A stretch of 12,995 bases of DNA from JANWYT01 sp034432435 (GCA_034432435.1 DAOUBS010000074.1:1-12995); one strand, 5' to 3'; shown: positions 1-7,679, counted from the stretch's first letter. Made by a program: numbers and translations. The notes: a model not told the origin generated them from the letters alone.

Positions 1-3
1 CAC

Positions 4-18
4 GGGGCAGTAGGCCCC
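4..18 (+). other. Small inverted repeat at the window's left edge
   Basis: GGGGC (4-8) can pair with GCCCC (14-18) around a 5-nt loop. It sits just before the much stronger hairpin at 24-53. It may be part of the 3' end or 3' untranslated region of an upstream gene. The stem is only 5 bp, so support is weak. Confidence 0.3.
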
Positions 19-23
19 TCGCA

Positions 24-53
24 GGGTGGGGACGAGCAGACTCGCCCCCACCC
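24..53 (+). other. Strong intercistronic hairpin ahead of the ABC permease gene
   Basis: Bases 24-36 pair with 41-53 to give a 13-position stem with one A-C mismatch (32/45) and a 4-nt CAGA loop. The outer eight pairs are seven G-C and one A-T. No T-run follows (TTCACGG comes next), so it is not a canonical rho-independent terminator. In ABC sugar operons a stem-loop is common between the substrate-binding-protein gene and the permease gene, where it protects the upstream mRNA and lowers downstream expression. The permease starts 38 bp after this stem, which suits that role. The binding-protein gene itself is outside the window, so the functional reading is inference. Confidence 0.7.
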
Positions 54-91
54 TTCACGGATTGCCACCTTTCATCGACGAAGGCTAATTG

Positions 92-1207
92 ATGGACAAG
101 AGCAAGAGCACCGCAGCAGTTCCGTGGTATCAAAGCCGTGATTTTTGGTTGAAGTTCCTCGCCAGTTCGTGGACTTATCTATTTCTGATTGCGATTGTTA
201 TCTTTTTCTCCCTCACCGGGCGCGGCTTCTTCACAATTCGCAACTTCTCCAACATCTTGGTGGCCAGCACGCTGGTGATGATGATGGCCGTCGGTCAGAC
301 CTACGTCATCATTACCTCTGGGATTGACCTCTCAATTGCCTTCACAGTGGGGCTGGCCTCGGTGATCTGCGCAACGGTCATGCGCGATCTGGCGCTGGCT
401 GGAACGGCGATTGAGGTGGCAATTACGGCAGGTGTGCTGTCGGGGATGCTGGTAGCGATCATCCCCGGTCTGGTCAACGGTTACTTGGTCGCGTGGGTTA
501 AAGTGCCGCCGTTCATCGCCACGCTGGGCATGTATGGCATCGTGCGCGGTGCGTCTTTCTTGCTCACAGATGGCCAGCAGGTGGTCGGCGGGCTGCCGGT
601 GGCGCTGCGCGACGCGCTTAGCAGCATCGGCAACGGCAGCTTGCTCTATTCTATTCCAGAGATTGGTTTGACGTTCTTCAGCCGACCGCCTGATTTGACA
701 CCGATACAACTTCGCGGGACAGACTTGCTGCTGCCATATCCGGTGATCATCGCGGCGATCGTGGTGCTTGTGTTCGGCTTCGTCTTGGGGCGGACGCAGT
801 TCGGACGGCACACCTACGTGATTGGGGGCAACGAAGACGCGGCCATCCGCGCAGGGATCAACGTCAAGCGCCACCTGCTGATCATCTACTGCATCTCGGC
901 GTTCACTGCGAGCATCGCTGGCATTTTGCACGTGTTCCGTTTCACAGGTGGGTCACCGTTGGCGGGCGAGCAGGCACTGCTGTCGTCGGTGGCGGCAGTC
1001 GTCATCGGCGGGACGAACTTGTTCGGCGGCGAGGGGCGCTTGAGCGGCACGGTGGTCGGGGCGCTTATCATCGCAACGCTGACGACGGGTCTCGTCATCC
1101 TCAACATTGACGCGCTGTGGCAGTTCATTATCGTCGGTGTGATCATCATCGTGGCAGTGCTGGTTGGGCGCGTTCAGCAGTCACTGGAAAGGCGGCAGCT
1201 CACATGA
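92..1207 (+). CDS. Sugar ABC transporter permease (RbsC/FrcC type)
   Basis: This 371-residue polytopic inner-membrane protein belongs to the ribose/fructose/xylose permease family (BPD_transp_2) and forms the sugar-conducting channel. It has hydrophobic segments through most of its length. The family hallmark GQTYVIITSGIDLS lies at about residues 68-81, the conserved VNGYLVAWVKVPPFIATLGM block at about 128-147, and the ATPase-contacting segment GGNEDAAIRAGINV at about 245-258. A rather long polar stretch near residues 165-215 probably forms a periplasm-side loop. ATG at 92 is preferred over the in-frame TTG at 89, because GAAGG at 80-84 is well spaced for it. Its stop overlaps the ATPase start (ATGA), which implies translational coupling. 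Length is normal for the family. The substrate cannot be read from the permease. Confidence 0.93.
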   Translation: MDKSKSTAAVPWYQSRDFWLKFLASSWTYLFLIAIVIFFSLTGRGFFTIRNFSNILVASTLVMMMAVGQTYVIITSGIDLSIAFTVGLASVICATVMRDLALAGTAIEVAITAGVLSGMLVAIIPGLVNGYLVAWVKVPPFIATLGMYGIVRGASFLLTDGQQVVGGLPVALRDALSSIGNGSLLYSIPEIGLTFFSRPPDLTPIQLRGTDLLLPYPVIIAAIVVLVFGFVLGRTQFGRHTYVIGGNEDAAIRAGINVKRHLLIIYCISAFTASIAGILHVFRFTGGSPLAGEQALLSSVAAVVIGGTNLFGGEGRLSGTVVGALIIATLTTGLVILNIDALWQFIIVGVIIIVAVLVGRVQQSLERRQLT

Positions 1208-1959
1208 GCGATTCTCCCATTCTGGAAGTGCGCGGCGTGTCGAAGTTCTTTGGCGGCCTGACCGCGCTCAACAACGTCGATTTTTGGGTCAATGCGGGCG
1301 AGGTAGTTGCACTGCTAGGGGACAACGGCGCGGGCAAATCGACGCTCATCAAGTGCATCAGCGGGGTATATCGGCCTGATCATGGTCAGATCACCTTCAA
1401 TGGTCATGACATCACCGGTCAAGCGCCGATGGCGATCCGCAGCCTAGGCATCGAGACGATCTATCAAGACCTTGCCCTTGCAGAAAACCTCGACGTGGGC
1501 GCGAATGTGTTCCTCGGCAAAGAGAAGAAGAAGCGCCTGCTGGGGCTGATCCCGGTGACGGATGACGACTACATGCGTGTGGAAGCGGCCAAAGCGCTGC
1601 AGAAGCTGGACATTCACATCCCGTCGCTGCGACAGAAGCTAGTCAACCTATCCGGCGGGCAGCGGCAGGCGGTGGCGATTGCACGCGCGATCTACTGGAA
1701 CGCGCGGCTGATCATCATGGACGAGCCGACGGCGGCGCTGGGCGTGCCAGAGCAGCGCAAAGTGTTGGAGGTAATCCGTACGCTGCGCGATCAAGGGATT
1801 CCGGTCATCCTCATCAGCCACACGATGCAAGACGTGATGGACGTGGCGGATCGGATGGTGGTGATGCTGCGTGGGCGGGTGGCCGCCAACGTTCCCCGCG
1901 CGGAAGCAACCGTTGACATGCTCGTCAAGCACATCATCGGCGCAGGTGAGATGTCCTAG
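1204..1959 (+). CDS. Sugar ABC transporter ATP-binding protein, single-domain (FrcA-like)
   Basis: This 251-residue cytoplasmic ATPase powers the permease encoded just upstream. Visible motifs are Walker A GDNGAGKST (39-47), a Q-loop in the IYQDLAL stretch, the signature LSGGQ (149-153), Walker B LIIMDEPT from about 169 and the H-loop histidine 206. The D-loop variant ALGV is typical of the sugar-importer (CUT2) subfamily. RbsA, XylG, AraG and MglA carry two fused ATPase domains (about 500 residues); this protein has one, as in FrcA, so it should work as a homodimer. The start at 1204 sits inside the permease stop (ATGA), with AAAGG at 1188-1192 as a possible ribosome site. A longer in-frame reading from 1117 would run deep inside the permease gene and was rejected. 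Confidence 0.94.
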   Translation: MSDSPILEVRGVSKFFGGLTALNNVDFWVNAGEVVALLGDNGAGKSTLIKCISGVYRPDHGQITFNGHDITGQAPMAIRSLGIETIYQDLALAENLDVGANVFLGKEKKKRLLGLIPVTDDDYMRVEAAKALQKLDIHIPSLRQKLVNLSGGQRQAVAIARAIYWNARLIIMDEPTAALGVPEQRKVLEVIRTLRDQGIPVILISHTMQDVMDVADRMVVMLRGRVAANVPRAEATVDMLVKHIIGAGEMS

Positions 1960-1977
1960 AGATCCACGGAGGCTGCG

Positions 1978-2934
1978 ATGAGCTTGGACATCCTCACGCT
2001 GGGCGAGGCGCTGGTGGAGGTGATGCGGCCAAAGGTCGGCCAGCCGCTCGATCAGCCGGGGCCGTTCGAAGGCCCGTTCCCCAGCGGCGCGCCCTTCATC
2101 TTCGCGGTGCAGGCGGCGCGCTTGGGCGCAAAGGTGGCGGCAGTGGGCACAGTCGGGGATGACGCCTTCGGGCGCGCTATGCTGGCGCAGCTCGCTGCAG
2201 ATGGGCTTGATCCGCGCAGCCTGCGCGTCTTGTCGGGCTACACGACGGGCGTCGCCTTCATCGCCTACAACCACGACGGCAGCCGCGAGTTCGTCTTTCA
2301 TGCGCGGCACGCTGCCAGCGGCCAGATCGCCCCAATTCAGCTAGAAGCGGCGCTCTTCGACGGCTTGAAGTGTCTCCACTTGACGGGGTCTACGCTGTCT
2401 TTGAGCGCGGACATGCTGGACGTCGGGCGGTTGGCGCTGCATCAGGCGCAGCACCACGGCGCAAAGGTGAGCTTTGACCCCAACCTGCGCGCGCAGTTGA
2501 TGTCGCCAGAACGCGCCCGCGCCGCGTTCGAGCCGTTCATCACGGCGGCAGATGTGCTGATGCCGACGCAAGAGGAACTCCATCTGCTGACCGGCCAGCC
2601 CGACGACGAGCGCGCCGTGGACGCCCTCACGCGCCTCAATCCAGAGCAGATCATCGTCGTGACACAGGGGGCGCAAGGCGCAAAGGTCTACCACCATGGG
2701 CGTTGGGAACACGTCCCGGGGTTCCCTGTGGAGGAAGTGGACCCCACCGGCGCGGGCGACTGCTTCGGCGCGGGTTTTCTTGTGCGCTGGTTGGCGGGCG
2801 ATGCGCTGGTGGACGCGGTGCGCTTTGCGAACGCCTGCGGCGCGCTGGCCGTCACGCGGCGCGGTCCCATGTCCGGCGCGTTCCATCTAGCGCACGTGCA
2901 GTCTTTCATCCAGCAGTTCACCTCACACCTATGA
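1978..2934 (+). CDS. PfkB-family carbohydrate kinase (fructokinase / 2-keto-3-deoxygluconate kinase-like)
   Basis: This 318-residue ribokinase-fold kinase transfers phosphate from ATP to a sugar or sugar acid. The C-terminal PfkB signature DPTGAGDCFGAGF is intact, with catalytic base Asp261 in GAGD. The N-terminal signature is present but unusual: the common GG-x-x-x-N-x-A region reads FPSGAPFIFAVQAARLGA, lacking the usual second glycine and asparagine. A good Shine-Dalgarno GGAGG (1968-1972) precedes the ATG by 5 nt. Placement directly after the permease and ATPase genes resembles the frcBCAK fructose-uptake operon of rhizobia, which suggests it phosphorylates the imported sugar or an early derivative. 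Fructokinase, tagatose kinase and KDG kinase are all possible; sequence alone does not decide. The aldolase gene begins 13 bp downstream. Confidence 0.88.
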   Translation: MSLDILTLGEALVEVMRPKVGQPLDQPGPFEGPFPSGAPFIFAVQAARLGAKVAAVGTVGDDAFGRAMLAQLAADGLDPRSLRVLSGYTTGVAFIAYNHDGSREFVFHARHAASGQIAPIQLEAALFDGLKCLHLTGSTLSLSADMLDVGRLALHQAQHHGAKVSFDPNLRAQLMSPERARAAFEPFITAADVLMPTQEELHLLTGQPDDERAVDALTRLNPEQIIVVTQGAQGAKVYHHGRWEHVPGFPVEEVDPTGAGDCFGAGFLVRWLAGDALVDAVRFANACGALAVTRRGPMSGAFHLAHVQSFIQQFTSHL

Positions 2935-2947
2935 TCAGGAGACCTAT

Positions 2948-3793
2948 ATGAGCACCGCCTATCGCATGAATCGACTGTTCGCCCCGGACGGCAAATGTTT
3001 TGATGTGGCCGTCGATCACGGGTTCTTCGGCGAACGCAGCTTCTTGACTGACATCGAGGACATGCACCGCGTGATCGACACGCTGATTGACGCCGACCCG
3101 GACGCGATCCAGCTCAGCGTGGGGCAAGCGCCCATCCTCCAGCGCATCGCGGGCAAGCGCAAGCCTGCCCTTGTCCTGCGGACGGACATCGCCAACCTTT
3201 ACGGCAAGAAGCTCCCGCGTACGCTCTACAGCCGCATGATCCACGAGCCACTGGAGCAGGCACTGCGCCTTGACGCGGCCTGCGTCGTCGCCAACTTGTT
3301 TATGCTGCCTGATCAGCCGGAGGTGTGGGAACAGTGCGTGCAGAACATCATGGCGCTGAAGCCGCAGTGTGAGCGCTACGGGATGCCGCTCATGGTCGAG
3401 CCGCTGGTGATGCAGGACAACGCGAAAGCGGGCGGCTACATGGTGGATGGCGACATCGACAAGATCCTGCCGCTGGTGCGCCAAGCGATTGAGCTAGGCG
3501 CGGACATCATCAAAGCCGACCCGACCGACGACGTGAGCGAGTATCATCGGGTCATTGAGGTGGCGGCGGGCAAGCCGGTTTTGGTGCGCGGCGGCGGCAA
3601 GGTGTCGGATGAGGAGATCCTCAAGCGCACTTATGACCTGATGCAGCAGGGGGCGAAGGGCATCGTCTATGGGCGCAACGTCATCCAGCACCCCAACCCC
3701 GCAGGCATGACGCGCGCGCTGATGGCCATCGTCCACGACAACGCCACCCCCGAAGAAGCTGCCCGACACCTGAAAGCCGAGGCTGCCTCATGA
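2948..3793 (+). CDS. Class I aldolase, DhnA/FbaB-type (DeoC/LacD superfamily)
   Basis: This 281-residue TIM-barrel aldolase probably cleaves a phosphorylated ketose through a Schiff base. The N-terminal VAVDHGFF carries Asp23, matching the conserved aspartate of archaeal-type class I fructose-bisphosphate aldolases. The ADIIKADPT strand carries the predicted Schiff-base Lys189, and VLVRGGGK (ending at Lys218) is the typical phosphate-side loop, followed by the late-barrel segment GIVYGRNVIQHPNP. Length suits the FbaB/LsrF group. AGGAG at 2937-2941 gives a good ribosome site for ATG 2948. The gene overlaps the next by ATGA. It is probably the partner of the PfkB kinase upstream. Fructose-1,6-bisphosphate, a 1-phosphate ketose or an LsrF-like substrate are all possible. 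Confidence 0.86.
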   Translation: MSTAYRMNRLFAPDGKCFDVAVDHGFFGERSFLTDIEDMHRVIDTLIDADPDAIQLSVGQAPILQRIAGKRKPALVLRTDIANLYGKKLPRTLYSRMIHEPLEQALRLDAACVVANLFMLPDQPEVWEQCVQNIMALKPQCERYGMPLMVEPLVMQDNAKAGGYMVDGDIDKILPLVRQAIELGADIIKADPTDDVSEYHRVIEVAAGKPVLVRGGGKVSDEEILKRTYDLMQQGAKGIVYGRNVIQHPNPAGMTRALMAIVHDNATPEEAARHLKAEAAS

Positions 3794-4968
3794 GCCGCGC
3801 CAAGAAGCCGATTCGCTTTGGGTTGATCGGGCTGGGACTAATGGGGCGCGAGTTCGGCAGCGCGGCAGCTCGTTGGTGCCACCTGCTGAACCTCGACTTT
3901 GTGCCACAGATCGTCGGCATCTGTGACAACAACCCGGCTTTGTTCAGTTGGTTTGAGGACAACTTCGACACGATCCGCATCAAGACGACCGACTATCAAG
4001 ATCTGCTCAGCAGCGGCGAAATTGACGCGATCTACTGCGCTGTGCCGCACAACCTGCACGCCCAGATGTACTGCGACATCGTGCGCGCGGGCAAGCACCT
4101 GCTAGGCGAGAAGCCCTTTGGGATCGACCTTGCGGCTAATGAACAGATCCTCACCTGTCTCGCGGAGCATCCGCAGGTGTTCGTGGCCTGCTCGTCGGAG
4201 TTCCCGTTCTTCCCCGCGGCGCAGCGCGTCATGCGCTATATCCAGGAGGAGCGCTTCGGCACGATCCTTGAGGTGTGGAGCGGTCTGCTCCACAGCAGCG
4301 ACCTCGACCCGAACAAGAAGATCAACTGGAAGCGTATGGTGGAGGTTAATGGGGAATACGGCTGCATGGGCGATCTAGGGATGCACGCCATGCATATCCC
4401 GCTGCGGGCGGGCTGGCTGCCGAGCAACGTCCGCGCGATGCTCTCCAATGTGGTGAAGCAGCGCCCTAACGCTGCCGGCGAACTCGTCCCGTGTGAGACA
4501 TGGGACAACGCTACGCTGGCCTGTGAGGTGAACGCGAACGGCCAAACCTTCCCACTTTACCTGCAAACCTACCGCATCGCCCCGAGCGAGACCAACACTT
4601 GGTACATCCGCATCTTGGGGACGAAGTTCAGCGTAGAATACTCAACCAAGTACCCCAAGACGCTGCGCACGCTGAGCTACACGAGCGGCGGCGAGCAGGC
4701 GTGGGCCGTGCTGGATCTGGGCTATGAGACAGCTTACCCAACGATCACAGGCGGCATCTTCGAGTTCGGTTTTAGCGATGGGCTGCTACAGATGTGGGCG
4801 GCGTTCTGCGATCAACTGGTCAACGGGCGGGAGGGCATGAAGCAGCCCTTCTACTGTGCCACGCCTGAGGAGACGCACCAGCATCATCGCGTGCTGACGG
4901 CAGCGCTGCAATCGCATGCTCAGCAGTCTGTAGTCGCGCTAGGGGCGCAGCCTGCGACGTCGGCATGA
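3790..4968 (+). CDS. Gfo/Idh/MocA-family NAD(P)-dependent oxidoreductase
   Basis: This 392-residue predicted sugar or polyol dehydrogenase (cytoplasmic) has an N-terminal Rossmann fold with GLIGLGLMG (glycine-rich loop, about residues 12-20). The cofactor-side GEKPFG motif has Glu107-Lys108-Pro109, with Lys108 the usual catalytic lysine. The C-terminal alpha/beta domain contains MGDLGMHAMH, with Asp195 and His199 in the place of the family's conserved Asp/His active-site pair. The protein looks complete. Its start overlaps the aldolase stop (ATGA), with GAGG at 3779-3782 upstream. Members oxidise or reduce hydroxyls on inositols, glucose, 1,5-anhydrosugars and many others, so the substrate cannot be given. 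In this operon it may oxidise the incoming sugar or reduce an aldehyde made by an aldolase. Confidence 0.9.
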   Translation: MSRAKKPIRFGLIGLGLMGREFGSAAARWCHLLNLDFVPQIVGICDNNPALFSWFEDNFDTIRIKTTDYQDLLSSGEIDAIYCAVPHNLHAQMYCDIVRAGKHLLGEKPFGIDLAANEQILTCLAEHPQVFVACSSEFPFFPAAQRVMRYIQEERFGTILEVWSGLLHSSDLDPNKKINWKRMVEVNGEYGCMGDLGMHAMHIPLRAGWLPSNVRAMLSNVVKQRPNAAGELVPCETWDNATLACEVNANGQTFPLYLQTYRIAPSETNTWYIRILGTKFSVEYSTKYPKTLRTLSYTSGGEQAWAVLDLGYETAYPTITGGIFEFGFSDGLLQMWAAFCDQLVNGREGMKQPFYCATPEETHQHHRVLTAALQSHAQQSVVALGAQPATSA

Positions 4969-5012
4969 GACACACAAACGCCGCATGGTTTCTAGACAAG
5001 GAGGAGTAAACA

Positions 5013-5561
5013 ATGGCCGTGACAAGTGAAGAGCACAAGCGCTATCAAGCGCTGGCTTACGAGTATCTGACGAAAGCAGGGATCGTCCTCACGCCGCAGG
5101 AGCGCGCTAACATCGAAATTGCTGATCTGGGGCTAGGTGAGTTTGAGACGACGGGCCTCGCGCTGGTGACGTACATCAACACCGAGCGCGTCTGTGCGAA
5201 GGAGCTGGTGCTTCTGCCCGGCCAGACGTGCCCCCAACATCTGCACCCACCGGTGAACGGCCAGCCCGGCAAAGAGGAGACCTTCCGCTGTCGTTGGGGT
5301 GAGGTTTATCTGTACGTCAGTGGAGAGCCGACGCCTGACCCGGTCGCCAAGCCGCCTGCCCACCGCGCACAACATTACACGGTGTGGCATCAAGTCATTC
5401 TGCGCCCGGGTGAGCAGTACACGATCTACCCTGAGACGTGGCATTGGTTCCAAGGTGGGCCGGAGGGCGCGGTTGTCTCGGAGTTCAGCACGCGCAGCAC
5501 CGATGAGAACGACTTGTTCACCGACCCCGACATCCGCCGCGCCCCTGAAATCAAAGACTGA
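5013..5561 (+). CDS. D-lyxose ketol-isomerase-like cupin
   Basis: This 182-residue single-cupin sugar isomerase belongs to the D-lyxose isomerase family, which interconverts D-lyxose and D-xylulose and in many members D-mannose and D-fructose, using a divalent metal. The metal ligands are visible in the family spacing: His76 and His78 in QHLHPP, Glu89 in GKEETF and His144 in PETWHWF. The KEETFR and WGEVYLYVSGEPT segments are characteristic. Length matches the short YdaE-like members. The gene has the strongest Shine-Dalgarno in the window, AAGGAGGAG at 4998-5006, 6 nt before the ATG, after a 44-bp gap; this predicts high translation. In the operon it would supply the ketose for the PfkB kinases. 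True substrate specificity is unknown. Confidence 0.9.
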   Translation: MAVTSEEHKRYQALAYEYLTKAGIVLTPQERANIEIADLGLGEFETTGLALVTYINTERVCAKELVLLPGQTCPQHLHPPVNGQPGKEETFRCRWGEVYLYVSGEPTPDPVAKPPAHRAQHYTVWHQVILRPGEQYTIYPETWHWFQGGPEGAVVSEFSTRSTDENDLFTDPDIRRAPEIKD

Positions 5562-5581
5562 CCCAACAACGGAGCAAATTG

Positions 5582-6550
5582 ATGACGCACACTCTTACGC
5601 CCGGACGCTGGCGCGGCTTACAAAACACCAGCACGCCTCGCCATGTGTTCACGATCTTGGCGTTTGACCAACGCGGGAGCTACACCGAGATGCTGCCCAC
5701 TGGAACTGACTATGCCACGGCAGCAGCCATCAAGGCCGAAGTGGTTGGGGGGATCTCTCCACTGGTGAGCGCGGTGCTGCTCGACCCCGACTATGGCCTT
5801 GTCGCATCGCAGCACATGGCCCCGGGTTGTGGGCTGCTGCTCTCAGTCGAAAAGAGCGGCTACAGCGGCGATTCAACCTACCGCAAGACGGAGTTTGACC
5901 CTGCTTGGAACGTTGCCAAGATCAAGCGCGTCGGCGCGCAGGCCGTCAAGCTGATGGTCTACTATCATCCGCACAGCGGCGCGCTGGCTGACGAGCTGGA
6001 GCAGATGACTGCTGCGGTGATCGCCGAGTGTCGCAGTTATGACCTGCCGATCTACCTTGAGCCGATGAGCTACAGCCTCGATAAGGGGATCAAGAAGGAA
6101 AGCGCTGAGTTCGCCGCCACCCGTCAGCAAGTCGTCGTTGAGACGGCCCGCCGCCTGAGCGCCCTTCAGCCCGACGTACTCAAACTAGAGTTCCCGCTGG
6201 AGGTCAAGCACGACCACGATCGGGACCGCTGGCGCGCGGCCTGCGCCGCCGTGAGCGAGGCGGCCAGCGTGCCGTGGGTGCTGCTGAGCGCGGGTGTGGA
6301 CTTTGAGACCTTCGCCGAGCAAACGCTCATCGCCTGCCAGCAGGGGGCGAGCGGCTATCTGGCGGGGCGCGCCATCTGGAAGGAGTGCGTTGTGATGCCC
6401 CCTGCGGAACGCGCCACGTTCCTCACGACGACCGCGCGCGCGCGTGTGGAGCGGCTCAACGCCATCGCTGAGCAGCACGCCCGCCCGTGGACGAACTTCT
6501 ATCAACCCATGACGCTGGAAAAGGGCTGGTACGCCCATTACGACGCTTGA
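5582..6550 (+). CDS. LacD-like class I aldolase (tagatose-1,6-bisphosphate / sulfofructose-phosphate aldolase family)
   Basis: This 322-residue TIM-barrel class I aldolase is of the LacD/YihT group. Near the N terminus ILAFDQRGS carries the conserved Asp-Gln-Arg. The predicted Schiff-base lysine is Lys201 in PDVLKLEFPL. The late-barrel PWVLLSAGVD and GASGYLAGRAIW segments match the phosphate-binding arginine region of the family. LacD cleaves D-tagatose-1,6-bisphosphate to DHAP and glyceraldehyde-3-phosphate; YihT cleaves 6-deoxy-6-sulfofructose-1-phosphate. ATG 5582 is chosen over the in-frame TTG at 5579, with GGAG at 5571-5574. The second PfkB kinase follows at once, so kinase and aldolase probably act in sequence. 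It is only distantly related to the first aldolase of the operon, not a recent duplicate. Confidence 0.87.
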   Translation: MTHTLTPGRWRGLQNTSTPRHVFTILAFDQRGSYTEMLPTGTDYATAAAIKAEVVGGISPLVSAVLLDPDYGLVASQHMAPGCGLLLSVEKSGYSGDSTYRKTEFDPAWNVAKIKRVGAQAVKLMVYYHPHSGALADELEQMTAAVIAECRSYDLPIYLEPMSYSLDKGIKKESAEFAATRQQVVVETARRLSALQPDVLKLEFPLEVKHDHDRDRWRAACAAVSEAASVPWVLLSAGVDFETFAEQTLIACQQGASGYLAGRAIWKECVVMPPAERATFLTTTARARVERLNAIAEQHARPWTNFYQPMTLEKGWYAHYDA

Positions 6551-6559
6551 GGAATGCCT

Positions 6560-7657
6560 ATGCCTGATGTGATTGTGGCTGGCCACTTGTGCCTCGACAT
6601 CCTGCCCGCCATGCAGCACCTACCGCCGCAGGCGCTGGCCTCGCCGGGGAAGTTGTTTGAGGTGGGGCCGCTGACCTTTGCGACGGGTGGGGCGGTCTCT
6701 AACGTGGGGCTGGCGCTGCATCGGCTGGGCGTGGATGTCATGCTCATGGCGGCATTGGGCGACGACATCACCGCGCAGATCATTCGCACGATCCTGCGCG
6801 GGCACGGCGTGTTGGACGATGCCATCCGCACGGTGGTTGGTCACAGCTCATCGTACTCGGTGGTGCTCTCGGCGCAGGGGCAGGATCGCATCTTCTTGCA
6901 CTACACTGGCAACAACGCTACGTTCACCGCGCAATACATCGACTTCGCCCAGACCGCCCAAGCGCGCATCTTCCACTTGGGCTATCCACCGCTGCTGCCC
7001 GCCCTGACGGCGGACGACGGCGCGCCACTGGCGTCGCTCTACCAGACGATCCAAGCGCAAGGGGTGCTCACTTCGCTCGACATGGCACACCCTGACCCGA
7101 ACGGGGCGAGCGGACGCGTGGATTGGCGCACAGTGCTAAAGCAGACGCTACTGTTTGTCGATGTGTTTGTTCCCAGCGTGGAGGAGCTGCTGTTCATGCT
7201 GCGCCGCGTCGATTATGATCGGTGGGGTGGGCGGGTGCTGGAGCACCTGACGCTGACCTACCTGCGCGATCTGGCGGATGAGCTGCTGGGCATGGGCGCG
7301 GCGGTAGTTGGCTTCAAGCTGGGCGAAGCAGGCCTATACCTCCAGGCCACTGCTGACCGCGCTCGCCTGTCGTGCGGTCGTGCGCTGCTAGACCCGCAGA
7401 CGTGGAGCGGCTTCACAGGCTATCAACCGTCATTTGCCGTGCAAGTAGTAGGCGCGACGGGCGCAGGCGACTGCGCTTACGCGGGCTTGCTAACTGGGAT
7501 GTTGCGCGGCCTGCCGCCGGCGGAATGCCTGCGGCTAGCGGCAGCGGTCGGCGCGTGCAATGTGGAAGCCACTGACGCCTTTAGCGGCGTGCGCACGTAT
7601 GAGGCCACGCTGGAGCGACTCAACGCGGGTTGGCCGACGCAGCCCCCCCTGATTTGA
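6560..7657 (+). CDS. PfkB-family carbohydrate kinase, second copy, with internal insertion
   Basis: This 365-residue ribokinase-fold sugar kinase is about 40-60 residues longer than ordinary family members. The N-terminal motif TGGAVSNVGLALHRLG is canonical, and the C-terminal VVGATGAGDCAYAGLLTG places catalytic Asp304 in GAGD. The extra length lies roughly between residues 210 and 280 and includes MLRRVDYDRWGG and LTLTYLRDLADELLG, before the nucleotide-binding half. GAGGA (6549-6553) overlaps the upstream stop and is spaced correctly for ATG 6560, so the in-frame ATG at 6554 is probably too close to be used. It adjoins the LacD-like aldolase, which suggests it makes that enzyme's phosphorylated substrate. 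It differs strongly from the first PfkB kinase; the two need not share a substrate. Confidence 0.86.
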   Translation: MPDVIVAGHLCLDILPAMQHLPPQALASPGKLFEVGPLTFATGGAVSNVGLALHRLGVDVMLMAALGDDITAQIIRTILRGHGVLDDAIRTVVGHSSSYSVVLSAQGQDRIFLHYTGNNATFTAQYIDFAQTAQARIFHLGYPPLLPALTADDGAPLASLYQTIQAQGVLTSLDMAHPDPNGASGRVDWRTVLKQTLLFVDVFVPSVEELLFMLRRVDYDRWGGRVLEHLTLTYLRDLADELLGMGAAVVGFKLGEAGLYLQATADRARLSCGRALLDPQTWSGFTGYQPSFAVQVVGATGAGDCAYAGLLTGMLRGLPPAECLRLAAAVGACNVEATDAFSGVRTYEATLERLNAGWPTQPPLI

Positions 7658-7679
7658 TCATCCACTCAAAGGACACACG

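Noticed and set aside
73..84. CATCGACGAAGG before the permease, similar to the complement of 10636-10647
   Set aside because: The match is short and includes the GAAGG ribosome-binding site in one place and the ribosome-site region in the other. It does not fit the 17-bp operator well enough to propose shared regulation.
332..931. Long minus-strand open frame opposite the permease gene
   Set aside because: It is the antisense shadow of a well-supported membrane protein. Its translation is low-complexity, rich in Arg, His, Asp and Gln, with no domain or ribosome site. Similar antisense frames opposite 1648-2310, 2341-2886, 2918-3484, 6185-6619 and 11352-12164 were dropped for the same reason.
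1117..1203. Upstream extension of the ABC ATPase
   Set aside because: The extension lies inside the permease coding region and encodes no ABC-like sequence. ATG 1204 overlaps the permease stop in the usual coupled arrangement.
2948..6550. The two class I aldolases as a tandem duplication
   Set aside because: They share only the superfamily fold and Schiff-base lysine. Active-site motifs and lengths differ (281 and 322 residues), so they are separate subfamilies.
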